IMG/VR virus record: IMGVR_UViG_3300009503_000090
Coordinates: 1-29,823 of that record
Strand: one strand, 5' to 3'
DNA: 29,823 bases
DNA from: a virus
The translations under genes were made by a program, and so were the position numbers. Shown piece after piece: positions 15,324 through 23,434 of the stretch. Within the stretch, counting starts at the first letter, position 1; the number at the start of each line of letters is the position of its first letter. The notes beneath the pieces are model-generated. The model did not search any database, had not been told where the DNA came from, and worked only from the letters and a program-made list of their open reading frames with translations.

Positions 15324-16790
15324 CTAATAATTATTAATTATTTCAAATTGAAGAATATTTTTATAAATTCTTATTTGATTATTTGCATTTATTTTAATAT
15401 CAATTATATATTTTCCAATTAATAATGATGATATGTGTAATAAAAAATAATTGTGATTTAATGCTTTATTAACTGGTTGATAGTCAATAACGGTTAATTC
15501 ATCTTGTCCCTGTTTAACATATAAACGATATTCCATATTATCAATTAATTCTAATTGATTTGATGTATAAGGTATTCTTGCATCAACAAAAATTTTTCTA
15601 ATTTCGTTTTGTGAATTTTTATTTTGTATTATCTTCTCATTATTATTTATACCATAAATACTTGGTACTAAATCATATGATTCTTGTTCTTCAAAATTAT
15701 AATATATATTTGAGTCTTTTGTTACAAAATCTAATGTTACTGGATTTAATGTAATTGTCGAACCCGATGTTGATCCTGAATATGTTATATTACTCCATTG
15801 ATCATAAAGCATTATATTAGAATTGTAATCATTAGATGATAATTCTAATGTAGCACAATATACCCCTTTAGTAATTTGTGTTACATTGGGATTTGATATA
15901 ACTGTAACTTGATCTTCTGCTAAAATTGCACAAGTTGGAAGTTCTACTAAATTTACTGGATTATTTAAAATATTAGTATATAAGTACAAATTATTTATCT
16001 TATTTAAATAAAAATTATTTCTGTCATCAGAAATATAATTATTATATATCGTTTCTAAAAATGGCTCATAAAATGTTGGAGTATTCTGTGTAAAAAAACC
16101 AACATATTGTAAAATATCTGTTGCTAACATTTCATATTGTGGGGCAAAACATAAACAATAACCATAATTATTAGTATTATTTAATAGTATATTATTTATA
16201 GAATTAGTTAAATCTATTTCCAAATTTTCATTACCTAAATCAAATGGAAAAGTTGCTATAATTTTACTATCTAGTCCATTTTTATAATTATCATATTCAA
16301 TAGCAAGTTCTTCTGTAGAATATATACCAGGACTATCAGACCAAGAAGTAGCTGTGGTTGCATGATACCAATTAGAACCATTAGTAGATATATTTTTAGC
16401 GCCAGTTGAAAACCCATCACTATTAAAATCAAATCCAGTCCCCCCATCCCAGTATTGTTCAATTGGAAATAATATTAATTCAAATGAAGATGTTCTTTGT
16501 TTTTCGCTAGGATAATTTGCATAAACCATACTATTTATTTTATTTACAACAGTTTCATCAGTTAATCCAATTGATGCACAGTTAATAAAATGTAATTTAT
16601 GCGTTAATAGATTAATATTAGGATAAGTGCCATCATTAATAAATGATTGTATATTTGATATATCAAATTGAAAAATAAATCTTGAATATATACTGCCATA
16701 CATCAAGCTAGCTGTGGGATTAAGTCCTAAATTAATTTCTGAATTTGAGACAATTGTATTGCTTTTAGATAAAAACGTTCTTGTTACCAT
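15324..16790 (-). CDS. Fibre/appendage-like structural protein (DNRLRE-like N-domain)
   Basis: A 488-aa beta-rich protein. The N-terminus MVTRTFLSKSNTIVSNSEIN, then LGLNPTASLMYGSIYSRFIF, is characteristic of a family of Bacteroidetes phage virion proteins with a DNRLRE-like jelly-roll domain, as I recall them. GGTGFDF, NWYHATTATSWSDSPGIY and DLTNSINNILLNNTNNYGYC (about 115-215) fit the same fold type. The C-terminal 200 residues form further beta modules (VILAEDQ..-type strands, KIFVDARIPYT). No catalytic motif, signal peptide or membrane segment is visible. The gene follows the gp5-like baseplate gene, has a clear late promoter element 12 nt upstream and its own terminator. A distal tail or neck appendage is the likely role; receptor contact is not demonstrated. 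Confidence 0.72.
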   Translation of the reverse strand: MVTRTFLSKSNTIVSNSEINLGLNPTASLMYGSIYSRFIFQFDISNIQSFINDGTYPNINLLTHKLHFINCASIGLTDETVVNKINSMVYANYPSEKQRTSSFELILFPIEQYWDGGTGFDFNSDGFSTGAKNISTNGSNWYHATTATSWSDSPGIYSTEELAIEYDNYKNGLDSKIIATFPFDLGNENLEIDLTNSINNILLNNTNNYGYCLCFAPQYEMLATDILQYVGFFTQNTPTFYEPFLETIYNNYISDDRNNFYLNKINNLYLYTNILNNPVNLVELPTCAILAEDQVTVISNPNVTQITKGVYCATLELSSNDYNSNIMLYDQWSNITYSGSTSGSTITLNPVTLDFVTKDSNIYYNFEEQESYDLVPSIYGINNNEKIIQNKNSQNEIRKIFVDARIPYTSNQLELIDNMEYRLYVKQGQDELTVIDYQPVNKALNHNYFLLHISSLLIGKYIIDIKINANNQIRIYKNILQFEIINNY

Positions 16791-16802
16791 TTTATATAAT
16801 TC

Positions 16803-16815
16803 TTTTATATAAATA
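16803..16815 (-). promoter_or_regulatory. Putative late promoter element of the fibre-like gene
   Basis: TATTTATATAAAA on the - strand, exactly 12 nt before the ATG. The surrounding sequence CTATTTATATAAAAGAATTA is nearly identical to that before the 139-aa gene at 20229. Confidence 0.65.
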
Positions 16816-16830
16816 GTTATTTATATAAAA
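16803..16830. repeat. Perfect 13-bp inverted repeat formed by two promoter elements
   Basis: TTTTATATAAATA (16803-16815), GT, then TATTTATATAAAA (16818-16830). The left arm serves the fibre-like gene on the - strand; the right arm is the same element facing the + strand, toward the 3' end of the baseplate gene. It could be a bidirectional promoter or a hairpin in the intercistronic RNA. Confidence 0.85.
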
Positions 16831-16845
16831 ACTATTGAATAAGTG

Positions 16846-17697
16846 TTAATTAATTCTTATAGATTGAGACAACATATCATTTAAATTAAATGTTAATAAA
16901 TTTGTCATATTTTTATCTATTATAGGTGGATTTCCAGGATAACTATGAACATGTGCCGTATAACTCTTTAAAAATAATTTTAGAAAATCCACTAATATAT
17001 CTCCATAAGGTAATACATGGGCTCTGTCTAATATATCTTGCATAACAGCATCTGTGATTAATTCTTTTCGGTCTGTTGTATTAAATCTTACCGCACTCTG
17101 ATAACTTATAAGATTAATTTTATCACCAACAATATTAATAGATGTATTATATGGATTATTCCCATTTTTATCCGTTCTGGATTTATATACCATCTGAACA
17201 AATCCTATATCTTTTGTATTAAAAGAGGTTTTATCAGTTTGCGAAGCTACTCCACATCTTATATTTAATACATTGTCTTTATGAACAATATCTGTATTAT
17301 GTCTACCAATCATTGCTATATCATCTCTATCTGGATATATACCTATTGCATTTTTATTATGTAATGGATTTTCTTCTGGCAAAACATATCCACTTGATAA
17401 AAATGATCTAGCTGAATAATAGAATGGGTCATAAGATATTTTATTTAATTGAGATATAATAGGACCAATCCAAAACCTATCTTCAAAATATTTTCCACTT
17501 CTAGATACAAATATAAATACAGATTCGCCTGGCTTAGGAATAATATAATTCATCTTAGGCAGCATAGGAAAGCACCATGGAAGATCCTGATCAGCAACAT
17601 TAGAATCTTCTTTTAGCCTAACCTTAATGCGGTCTCCTCCATTGGGATCATCGCCAGGACGAACTTCACCTAATTTAAATATATAATCATTAATCAT
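16846..17697 (-). CDS. Baseplate hub/spike OB-fold protein (T4 gp5 N-domain-like)
   Basis: A 283-aa protein. Residues 1-85 show the gp5/VgrG OB-fold pattern: FKLGEVRPGDDPNGGDRIKV, LPWCFPMLPKMNYIIPKPGE, SVFIFVSRSGKYFEDRFWIG. No lysozyme domain and no extended beta-helix follow; the rest carries IGIYPDRDDIAMIGRHNTDIV (a second beta domain) and ends in a helical region near YTAHVHSYPGNPP. It would form the adaptor between the hub and a spike at the tip of the contractile tail. Its ATG overlaps the stop of the 62-aa gene (17694-17697), so the two are coupled. The OB-domain call is good; whether the spike itself is a separate protein is open. Confidence 0.8.
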   Translation of the reverse strand: MINDYIFKLGEVRPGDDPNGGDRIKVRLKEDSNVADQDLPWCFPMLPKMNYIIPKPGESVFIFVSRSGKYFEDRFWIGPIISQLNKISYDPFYYSARSFLSSGYVLPEENPLHNKNAIGIYPDRDDIAMIGRHNTDIVHKDNVLNIRCGVASQTDKTSFNTKDIGFVQMVYKSRTDKNGNNPYNTSINIVGDKINLISYQSAVRFNTTDRKELITDAVMQDILDRAHVLPYGDILVDFLKLFLKSYTAHVHSYPGNPPIIDKNMTNLLTFNLNDMLSQSIRIN

Positions 17698-17882
17698 TTT
17701 TTTAACCTAGTATTTAATATTTTTACAGATTCATTATATAATATATCCATGGCGTCTAATTCATCGCATAGATCCATTATTAATTTTTTTTTAACTTCAT
17801 ATTCATTTTGTAATTCTAATTGTTTTATTTGAATTTCATTATTTGAATAATCGTCCCAATTAATTTTATAATTCTTTTTCAT
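17694..17882 (-). CDS. Small coiled-coil protein coupled to the baseplate gene
   Basis: A 62-aa, highly charged helical protein (IQIKQLELQNEYEVKKKLIM, then DLCDELDAMDILYNESVKIL) with a single Cys. Its stop overlaps the ATG of the gp5-like gene by 4 bp (ATGA) and its start lies 6 bp after the 130-aa gene, so it belongs to the tail operon. I do not recognise it; its size and helicity fit a small assembly factor or chaperone for the hub, but that is inference from position only. Confidence 0.72.
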   Translation of the reverse strand: MKKNYKINWDDYSNNEIQIKQLELQNEYEVKKKLIMDLCDELDAMDILYNESVKILNTRLKK

Positions 17883-17888
17883 ATCTAA

Positions 17889-18281
17889 TTATCTTAAAGT
17901 TCCTATACCAGATACTGGTAACTCATTTGTTCCAATACTTACCATTGGTCCACCCGCATTTGCCCCATTACTTATTATTGATATACTATTAGGCGGTATA
18001 ACAATATCAACTTTGCTGTTTTCTATTATTTCATTAATAATTTCTTCTATAGCAATACGCCACATAGCTTCCATTACATTAGCGCTTCCATCAGGCATTG
18101 GACCGAATGCAGCACCTGCTTCTGCTTGTCTTTCTATAATCCTTGAAGCTATATCAGAAGGCGATAACCCAGATCTAATCTTTGCACCAACTAATAATAA
18201 TTCTGATGGAACTTCTGGTGCTGGAGTTTTTACACTTGAAAAAAGCTTATTAATTGAAGAAATAATGCTATTTATATCCAT
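17889..18281 (-). CDS. Unknown tail-operon protein, 130 aa
   Basis: The protein has an N-terminal helical part with a Pro-rich break (SVKTPAPEVPSELLL), a helix (SGLSPSDIASRIIERQAEAG), a Gly-rich turn (GAAFGPMPDGSAN), a second helical stretch (MEAMWRIAIEEIINEIIENS) and a C-terminal beta/Gly region (VDIVIPPNSISIISNGANAG, then GTNELPVSGIGTLR). The composition is much less Lys/Asn-rich than most of the window, like a structural protein under tight constraint. It lies between the 498-aa gene and the 62-aa gene with short gaps, in the same transcript as the gp5-like gene. The family is unknown to me; a baseplate component is probable from context. Confidence 0.78.
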   Translation of the reverse strand: MDINSIISSINKLFSSVKTPAPEVPSELLLVGAKIRSGLSPSDIASRIIERQAEAGAAFGPMPDGSANVMEAMWRIAIEEIINEIIENSKVDIVIPPNSISIISNGANAGGPMVSIGTNELPVSGIGTLR

Positions 18282-18306
18282 ATTTTTTATAAAAAATTCG
18301 CTTATA

Positions 18307-19803
18307 TTATGTAATTGTTTTCATGTAATCTTGTGATAATTTTTCCATGTCATTGAATGCCGTTAAAGTTTCCATGTATTGTTCATGTAATTTCTTTTTC
18401 TCTTTAGCCTTTTTAATGATAACTTTCTTCACTAATTTTCCAACATATATTAATAAATCTGCCATTAACGCCTCAATTATAATATTCATAATACCTTTTA
18501 CTATACTTGATATAAACTTTTTATTTTGACTTAAATAATCTATTGCTGTATTGGGGGTGTTAATCCCAAGCATTTGATTATTCATGACCAATAATATATA
18601 AATTTTAGGCGACATAAAGCTAGACGTAGCAATTAATGTAAATTCTTTAACTATATTTGTTATAATATTTAATTTTAAATTATATATATCATTATCACTT
18701 ATATTATTATTTGGATCTGATTCAATTAAAGCTGTTACCGATTGATCTATGATTGTATTAAATATATTATTTTGTTGAACTAATGTTGCATCATCGGTCA
18801 TATCATATAAACTTGATGTAATTGTGGATAATGGCAAATTAATACCGCCGATGGATGTTCCAGTATATGAATATGCTCCAATTCTTTTCAATTCACTTAT
18901 ACGTAATAATTCATTGTATTGATCATTTGAAAATGTGAAATATGAATCATCAATCTCTTGATTATCTTCTAATTCAGATATATTATTTATTATTTGATTA
19001 ATTTCCTCTTCTAATAATATTTCATTTTGTGTTTTATTTAAGTTAAATGATATTGAACCAAATATATTGTCAAATATTTTAGCAATTACTGTTTTTTTAT
19101 TAAAAATTTTAATGCTATTTATATAATCAGAATTAAATTGTGATAATGGTAAATTTTTATACTTAGTATTTAATTTTATATTAATAACATTATATAATAA
19201 TTTATTATTATATGTAATATTTTCATAAAATCTAACTGTAATAATATCATTCCAATTTGCCTCAGAATCTGTTAATAAAGATGATGGAGTTGTTATTACA
19301 TTCCATAAAAAAGTATTAAAATCACTTGATTTAAAAGTGTTAGCAGTATCAAAATATAAAAGTTTCCCTATGGATGATGTCGGATTTATTTTCATCAATC
19401 CAAATAAATCTACATCTTTAACAGATAAATAAATACCATCTGTAAACAACGTATCTAACAATGATGGATCAATATTACATGAAATATTTTCTTTTATTGA
19501 TCTATTTAATATATCTTTAATGTTATTTTCAATTGCATCTAATTCATTAATAATAATTTTATTTATTGAATTAAATAATTCTTCTATACCAGCTAATGCT
19601 TTAAATAATGAAATAATAAAATCTTGTAATTTGGATTTATTAGAATTATTATTCGATAATTTAGGATAATTATCTACTAATGTTCTATATGCTGAAATTT
19701 TGGCAAATAATTTATTCTCTTTTTGCTGTATAGCATTTGATTTTTGCTGTATAGCGTTTGATTTTTTCTGTATGGCGGCCGTTTGTTGTTGTATACCAGA
19801 CAT
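18307..19803 (-). CDS. Large unknown tail/baseplate-operon protein with heptad repeats
   Basis: A 498-aa protein. The N-terminus contains three near-identical 7-residue units (AIQKKSN, AIQQKSN, AIQQKEN, residues 10-30), a perfect heptad length for a short coiled-coil oligomerisation stalk. The middle is mixed alpha/beta (SIGKLLYFDTANTFK; YSYTGTSIGGINLPLSTITS). Near residues 425-455 there is an unusually hydrophobic helix (SSIVKGIMNIIIEALMADLL, then IYVGKLVKKVIIKK), followed by a charged C-terminal helix. It sits 6 bp after the 139-aa gene and 25 bp before the 130-aa gene in the late tail operon. It may be a baseplate wedge or hub component. The hydrophobic helix could instead mean membrane contact during ejection. 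I do not recognise the family. Confidence 0.75.
   Translation of the reverse strand: MSGIQQQTAAIQKKSNAIQQKSNAIQQKENKLFAKISAYRTLVDNYPKLSNNNSNKSKLQDFIISLFKALAGIEELFNSINKIIINELDAIENNIKDILNRSIKENISCNIDPSLLDTLFTDGIYLSVKDVDLFGLMKINPTSSIGKLLYFDTANTFKSSDFNTFLWNVITTPSSLLTDSEANWNDIITVRFYENITYNNKLLYNVINIKLNTKYKNLPLSQFNSDYINSIKIFNKKTVIAKIFDNIFGSISFNLNKTQNEILLEEEINQIINNISELEDNQEIDDSYFTFSNDQYNELLRISELKRIGAYSYTGTSIGGINLPLSTITSSLYDMTDDATLVQQNNIFNTIIDQSVTALIESDPNNNISDNDIYNLKLNIITNIVKEFTLIATSSFMSPKIYILLVMNNQMLGINTPNTAIDYLSQNKKFISSIVKGIMNIIIEALMADLLIYVGKLVKKVIIKKAKEKKKLHEQYMETLTAFNDMEKLSQDYMKTIT
19714..19776. repeat. 21-bp tandem repeat, three copies, encoding heptads
   Basis: Three imperfect copies of a 21-bp unit (each containing TTTTTGCTGTATAGC or a close variant) encode the AIQ(K/Q)K(S/E)N heptads at the N-terminus of the 498-aa tail protein. 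Confidence 0.85.
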
Positions 19804-19809
19804 TGTAGA

Positions 19810-20229
19810 TTATTTTTCTTTTAAAATATATTCTTCAACTTCTATGGAGTTATCCATTTTCTTTAATTCTTCTTTTGCTAAATTTCTAAGCTGTGTAATA
19901 TCAATACTACTATCTTTTCTAAGTTCCAAATTTCGTAATGCTTCTTCTGAGTCTCCATTATATTTTAATATTTCATTCATTATCTTTGCAACGTCAAGTT
20001 TAAGACGAATGGCTTTTTCTTTGTCACTATGAAAATCATGCATTGATTTAGAATATTTTGCTTTTCCGTCCATAGTTTCATCCGCTAATTTTGTTGAACT
20101 TTCCAATGAATTAATAGATGTTTGAACTTCATTAATCATGTATCTTGCTTGATCATATATTTCTTGCAATAAAACTTGTATACTTTGAGCATCATTTAAT
20201 CTAACTTTAAAATTTTTTTCCATTCCCAT
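19810..20229 (-). CDS. Unknown helical protein at the head of the tail operon
   Basis: A 139-aa protein, almost entirely predicted helix (VLLQEIYDQARYMINEVQTS; SDKEKAIRLKLDVAKIMNEI; LRNLAKEELKKMDNSIEVEE), with no Cys and no hydrophobic segment. Two in-frame ATGs (20229 and 20223) are possible. The first lies 10 nt and the second 16 nt after the promoter element, both within the range seen elsewhere. It is the first gene of a run of five leading to the gp5-like gene and has its own late-type promoter. A structural or chaperone-type tail protein is likely from context; no family recognised. Confidence 0.78.
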   Translation of the reverse strand: MGMEKNFKVRLNDAQSIQVLLQEIYDQARYMINEVQTSINSLESSTKLADETMDGKAKYSKSMHDFHSDKEKAIRLKLDVAKIMNEILKYNGDSEEALRNLELRKDSSIDITQLRNLAKEELKKMDNSIEVEEYILKEK

Positions 20230-20239
20230 AATATAATTC

Positions 20240-20252
20240 TTTAATATAAATA
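20240..20252 (-). promoter_or_regulatory. Putative late promoter element of the tail operon
   Basis: TATTTATATTAAA on the - strand, 10 nt before the ATG at 20229. The flanking sequence (C before, GAATTATAT after) is the same as at the fibre-like gene (16803), making this pair the clearest example of the element. Confidence 0.65.
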
Positions 20253-20268
20253 GTTAATATTATATATT

Positions 20269-20997
20269 TTATATATCTAAAAGTTTATTTTTTGTTTTAA
20301 AATATACTGTTTTATATTTTTTCATGCCATCCCTAATTTCTTTAGTTGATAAAAGAGTTGTTTCTTTAATAAAAAACAATATTGAATTTTTATTAAATTT
20401 ATTACTGCCAGTCTTTAAAAATAATTCATCCCAATTTTCTAATAGATTAATTAAAGCATGTCCTATTTTTATTTCATTTTTAGATAATTTATGCGTATTC
20501 CCATTTAATATATTATTAATTCCAACAATTGTATTTTTAATTAACTCATTAAAAAATGCTATATTATTTTCATACGAATTTACATAACTAAAATCCTCAT
20601 TATTTTCTATATCACTAGATATATCTTCATATGAAATTGTTCTATTCCTATTTTTAGTGTATTTTTCATTTTGAAAAATGAGATAATTTTTTACAATTGT
20701 TTGATAATATGAATATGCTTTCTTGTTTTTTTCGGGTTTAAAATTATTCACTTTTGTTAATAAAAATGACATTGTATCATTAAATGTATTTTCAAAAGCT
20801 TCATTTGGGATATTTAATTTATACCTTTTAATGATAGATTCTATCATTTTAGTTAATGGTATTTTTAATTCAATAAATATTTTATCTTTATCTTCTTGAG
20901 TTAATGCCTCATTATATGCTATCGCAGCTGCTTCTTCTGGTTCCCAAAAATATCCAACCCGTTTGTTTGGATTTGGTTTTCTGCCTCTTTTTGCCAT
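20269..20997 (-). CDS. Late-transcription sigma factor (T4 gp55-like)
   Basis: A 242-aa protein. It begins with a basic patch (MAKRGRKPNPNKRVGYFW), followed by helices. Its core KPEKNKKAYSYYQTIVKNYL, then IFQNEKYTKNRNRTISYED (about 100-135), matches the region-2-like segment of gp55 proteins (aromatic SYF/SYY followed by a long basic helix), which binds the -10 region. It would direct host RNA polymerase to phage late promoters, normally with the sliding clamp as activator. The C-terminal 60 residues are Lys-rich helix (LSTKEIRDGMKKYKTVYFKT), where gp55 carries its clamp- or polymerase-binding end. It is placed directly upstream of the tail operon. The recurrent TATTTATATWAAA element is the natural candidate target. 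Confidence 0.75.
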   Translation of the reverse strand: MAKRGRKPNPNKRVGYFWEPEEAAAIAYNEALTQEDKDKIFIELKIPLTKMIESIIKRYKLNIPNEAFENTFNDTMSFLLTKVNNFKPEKNKKAYSYYQTIVKNYLIFQNEKYTKNRNRTISYEDISSDIENNEDFSYVNSYENNIAFFNELIKNTIVGINNILNGNTHKLSKNEIKIGHALINLLENWDELFLKTGSNKFNKNSILFFIKETTLLSTKEIRDGMKKYKTVYFKTKNKLLDI

Positions 20998-21086
20998 TAA
21001 TAATGTTATTAATTATTTTATAATTATAATTAAATAACATCAAATTTTTTACATAATAATATGTACTTTTTTTTTATATTTTTTAT

Positions 21087-21102
21087 ATGGTTAAAAAACC
21101 AT
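21087..21102 (-). terminator. Weak hairpin between the GT2 and sigma genes
   Basis: ATGGTT (21087-21092) pairs with AACCAT (21097-21102) with a 4-nt loop. The T-rich tract on the - strand is interrupted, so termination would be partial at most. The rest of this 142-bp gap (20998-21139) holds no other structure I can support. Confidence 0.3.
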
Positions 21103-21139
21103 CTTACATATTTGATGAATTTACATAATGTTAATTTTA

Positions 21140-21928
21140 TTAATTTTTAGTATATCCTATCTTTCTGTCTTCTAAGAAATTATATTCTTTTTTAGCTAAA
21201 TCAATCCACCAAGCTCCTTCTTCTGGAGATAATTCTTGTGAATAATATTTCATCAATGAATCATCACGTCCTATTAGATGATGATATCCAATTTTTGGAA
21301 TCACATAAATAAATTGCCCATTATTTGTTGCTCTAAGCAAATATTCATACCAAAATGATAATTTAATAGAAGGTTTTAGCATTCCAACATCAATAAAATC
21401 CTGAGTATTAAACACAGCTCCATCTACTTGAAAATCAAAATATACTTTCAGACAATCATTATCAATATATCCAAGTTCATTTGAGAATGCATTTGCCCAT
21501 ATTACTTCATTTGAAAATGAAGTAAAGTTTCCAGATACTGCGTCATATATATTATTAATGGGTATAAATACACTGACATCTGTTTTTGATTCAATATATT
21601 TTGATACATTATCAAACCAAATAGGCGCATAAACATCGTCAAACTCTAATATACTAAACCATTTTGTGTCTATTTTGTTAACCCCAAAATTTATTTGTGA
21701 AGCAAAATCTGATAAACCATCATTATATATAACGTCTATGTTAATGTCTTTTTTATATTTCTCTATAAAATTATTTAATTGAATAATATTATTATTATCT
21801 GAAAAAATAATTTTAATAAAATCTGGTTTGGATTTTTGCTCAATAATACTATTAATAGCATTATTTAAATAATTTTCTATTTCTTCATTAAATTTATGTA
21901 GTGGTATAATAACTGTTAAATCTTTCAT
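21140..21928 (-). CDS. GT2-family (GT-A) glycosyltransferase
   Basis: A 262-aa enzyme. It opens with the GT-A start pattern LTVIIPLHKFNEEIENYLNN and ISDN-like FSDNNN (42-47), and has the metal-binding DxD-type acidic pair in SILEFDDVYAPIWF (D97, D98). About 15 bp separate it from the GT4-like gene upstream, so the two form a glycosylation pair. The C-terminal region has HHLIGRDDS and EEGAWWIDLAKKEYN. Donor and acceptor are unknown. Located beside the tail operon, it may decorate virion proteins; DNA-base glycosylation is the alternative, since many T4-like phages hypermodify their DNA, but no base-modifying enzyme was seen in this window. Confidence 0.85.
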   Translation of the reverse strand: MKDLTVIIPLHKFNEEIENYLNNAINSIIEQKSKPDFIKIIFSDNNNIIQLNNFIEKYKKDINIDVIYNDGLSDFASQINFGVNKIDTKWFSILEFDDVYAPIWFDNVSKYIESKTDVSVFIPINNIYDAVSGNFTSFSNEVIWANAFSNELGYIDNDCLKVYFDFQVDGAVFNTQDFIDVGMLKPSIKLSFWYEYLLRATNNGQFIYVIPKIGYHHLIGRDDSLMKYYSQELSPEEGAWWIDLAKKEYNFLEDRKIGYTKN

Positions 21929-21942
21929 TGTATAATATATTT

Positions 21943-23061
21943 TTAATTTTCTTTTTGATTAATTATTTTGACAATTTCTTCTAATTCTGAAATTCTTTGC
22001 TTAACATATCCCTGATAAACTGTTTTTATTTCTTCAATTTGTTGTTCAACAGTAAATTTATCCGATAATTTTTTCATGTCATTCAATATTTCTTCAGGCA
22101 TGGCATCTGACATCCATGCTTTTACTGCACTTGCAATAACTTTATGTATGTCATTTATATTATCAACCCATAAACCACTATTTGAAAGAGTTTCTCTCTT
22201 ATTATCTTCATACATCCAGTCTGGAATATTATTAGGTAGTTTACCAATAACAATGTTACCACTTTTTATTGCTTCTATTGGGGCATATCCAAAACTTGTT
22301 TCGTCATCTATCCAAACTGTTATTGCTGATGTTCTTAATATATCTGCATAATCTTCTCTATGTAGTCCTCTTAAATCTTTAAATGTAATCCATTTATAAA
22401 TTGGATATTTCCAATAAAAAGGTTTAACTATTTTATTAATATTAGATTGATCTTTACTTAAAATAGCTACTGTTAATTCTTTTGGTTCTACATTTGGCCT
22501 AAAATAAGAAGGAATGCTTGGAGATACAATTTTTGTTCTAATAAATGGAAATAATTCTTTTAATAAATTACTTTGTAATTCAGAAGTAGTAATAACATCT
22601 ACAATGCCATAATCATACCATGTTTTACCAAATGGGATAAACTCTGTAATATATTCAAAATTCTGAGAAATTACAATACGCTTACATGGTAAATTTTTCG
22701 TTTGTTCCATTACATTTGAAAATACTTCTGGTATAAATAAAAAATCTCTTACTCCAACTTTAAAATCTTCTCCTCCGTCGTCTTCATCAACCTTCATTTG
22801 TACATGCTTTAAACTACTATATTTAGTTCCAAGCCAACTTTCTACGCCTTTAAAATCCTTATCTTGATGTAATAAGATTACCTCATAACCTAAAGTGTGT
22901 AATTGAAATGCTGTTTCATAGATATATGCAATACTTCCATTGGGATTGCCTTTTGTATCTAGAATAAAGAATAAAAATCTATAATCATTGTTTTTTAATA
23001 ATTCAATTTCACTATTTATTCTTTCTTTAGCTTTATTTTCTTTTTCTTTTTTTTCTTTCAT
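21943..23061 (-). CDS. GT4-like (GT-B) glycosyltransferase
   Basis: A 372-aa protein. The N-terminal Rossmann half shows NDYRFLFFILDTKGNPNGSI, with the Gly-rich loop and AFQLHTLGYEVILLHQDKD; the C-terminal half has VAILSKDQSNINKI and DDETSFGYAPIEAIKSGNIV, then IGKLPNNIPDW. The EX7E-like second-domain motif is reduced to FGYAPIEA, where only the second Glu is clear. It begins with a highly charged helix (MKEKKEKENKAKERINSEIE). The ATG overlaps the stop of the 122-aa gene (4 bp), and the GT2 gene follows. The fold call is good; the donor-binding Glu change leaves some doubt about mechanism. Confidence 0.78.
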   Translation of the reverse strand: MKEKKEKENKAKERINSEIELLKNNDYRFLFFILDTKGNPNGSIAYIYETAFQLHTLGYEVILLHQDKDFKGVESWLGTKYSSLKHVQMKVDEDDGGEDFKVGVRDFLFIPEVFSNVMEQTKNLPCKRIVISQNFEYITEFIPFGKTWYDYGIVDVITTSELQSNLLKELFPFIRTKIVSPSIPSYFRPNVEPKELTVAILSKDQSNINKIVKPFYWKYPIYKWITFKDLRGLHREDYADILRTSAITVWIDDETSFGYAPIEAIKSGNIVIGKLPNNIPDWMYEDNKRETLSNSGLWVDNINDIHKVIASAVKAWMSDAMPEEILNDMKKLSDKFTVEQQIEEIKTVYQGYVKQRISELEEIVKIINQKEN

Positions 23062-23426
23062 AATTTTTTTTTATTTATTATAAATTCATATTTTAATAAT
23101 GTATTAAATGATATTGCAGCATTATAAGTAAAATCATTAGGGCTATTTACTGCTATAAATTGAGTATTTTCAATAAGCATTCTAATAAATTCATATCTAA
23201 AAGTTGATATTTGATTGCCATTTGTAACACTTAGTTGCCTGATCTGTTTAGTATTTAAAGTTTTAGTTGTATTATTATCATCATCCCCTTCTGGAACTTC
23301 GTATTGATATAAATCAGTTATTTCCTTTTCTGATGAATTATTGTCATTATCTTTAAATATATAATCTTCAATTTTGTCTAAGTTAATAAAATATTCTTTG
23401 TTATTAATTTTTATTGTATTTGTCAT
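23058..23426 (-). CDS. Unknown 122-aa protein coupled to the glycosyltransferase
   Basis: The protein starts with a short beta hairpin (TIKINNKEYFINLDKIEDYI), followed by an acidic linker (FKDNDNNSSEKE; PEGDDDNN) and a helical C-terminal half (TFRYEFIRMLIENTQFIAVN; FTYNAAISFNTLLKYEFII). It lies 8 bp after the HAD gene, and its stop overlaps the GT4 start, so translation is coupled. I do not recognise it. The order HAD, this gene, GT4, GT2 within one transcript suggests it belongs with the modification or assembly set rather than standing alone. Confidence 0.75.
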   Translation of the reverse strand: MTNTIKINNKEYFINLDKIEDYIFKDNDNNSSEKEITDLYQYEVPEGDDDNNTTKTLNTKQIRQLSVTNGNQISTFRYEFIRMLIENTQFIAVNSPNDFTYNAAISFNTLLKYEFIINKKKL

Positions 23427-23434
23427 TTTCTATA

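Noticed and set aside
18013-18336. A + strand frame opposite the 130-aa tail protein
   Set aside because: It spans two genes of the tail operon on the opposite strand and has no supporting context.
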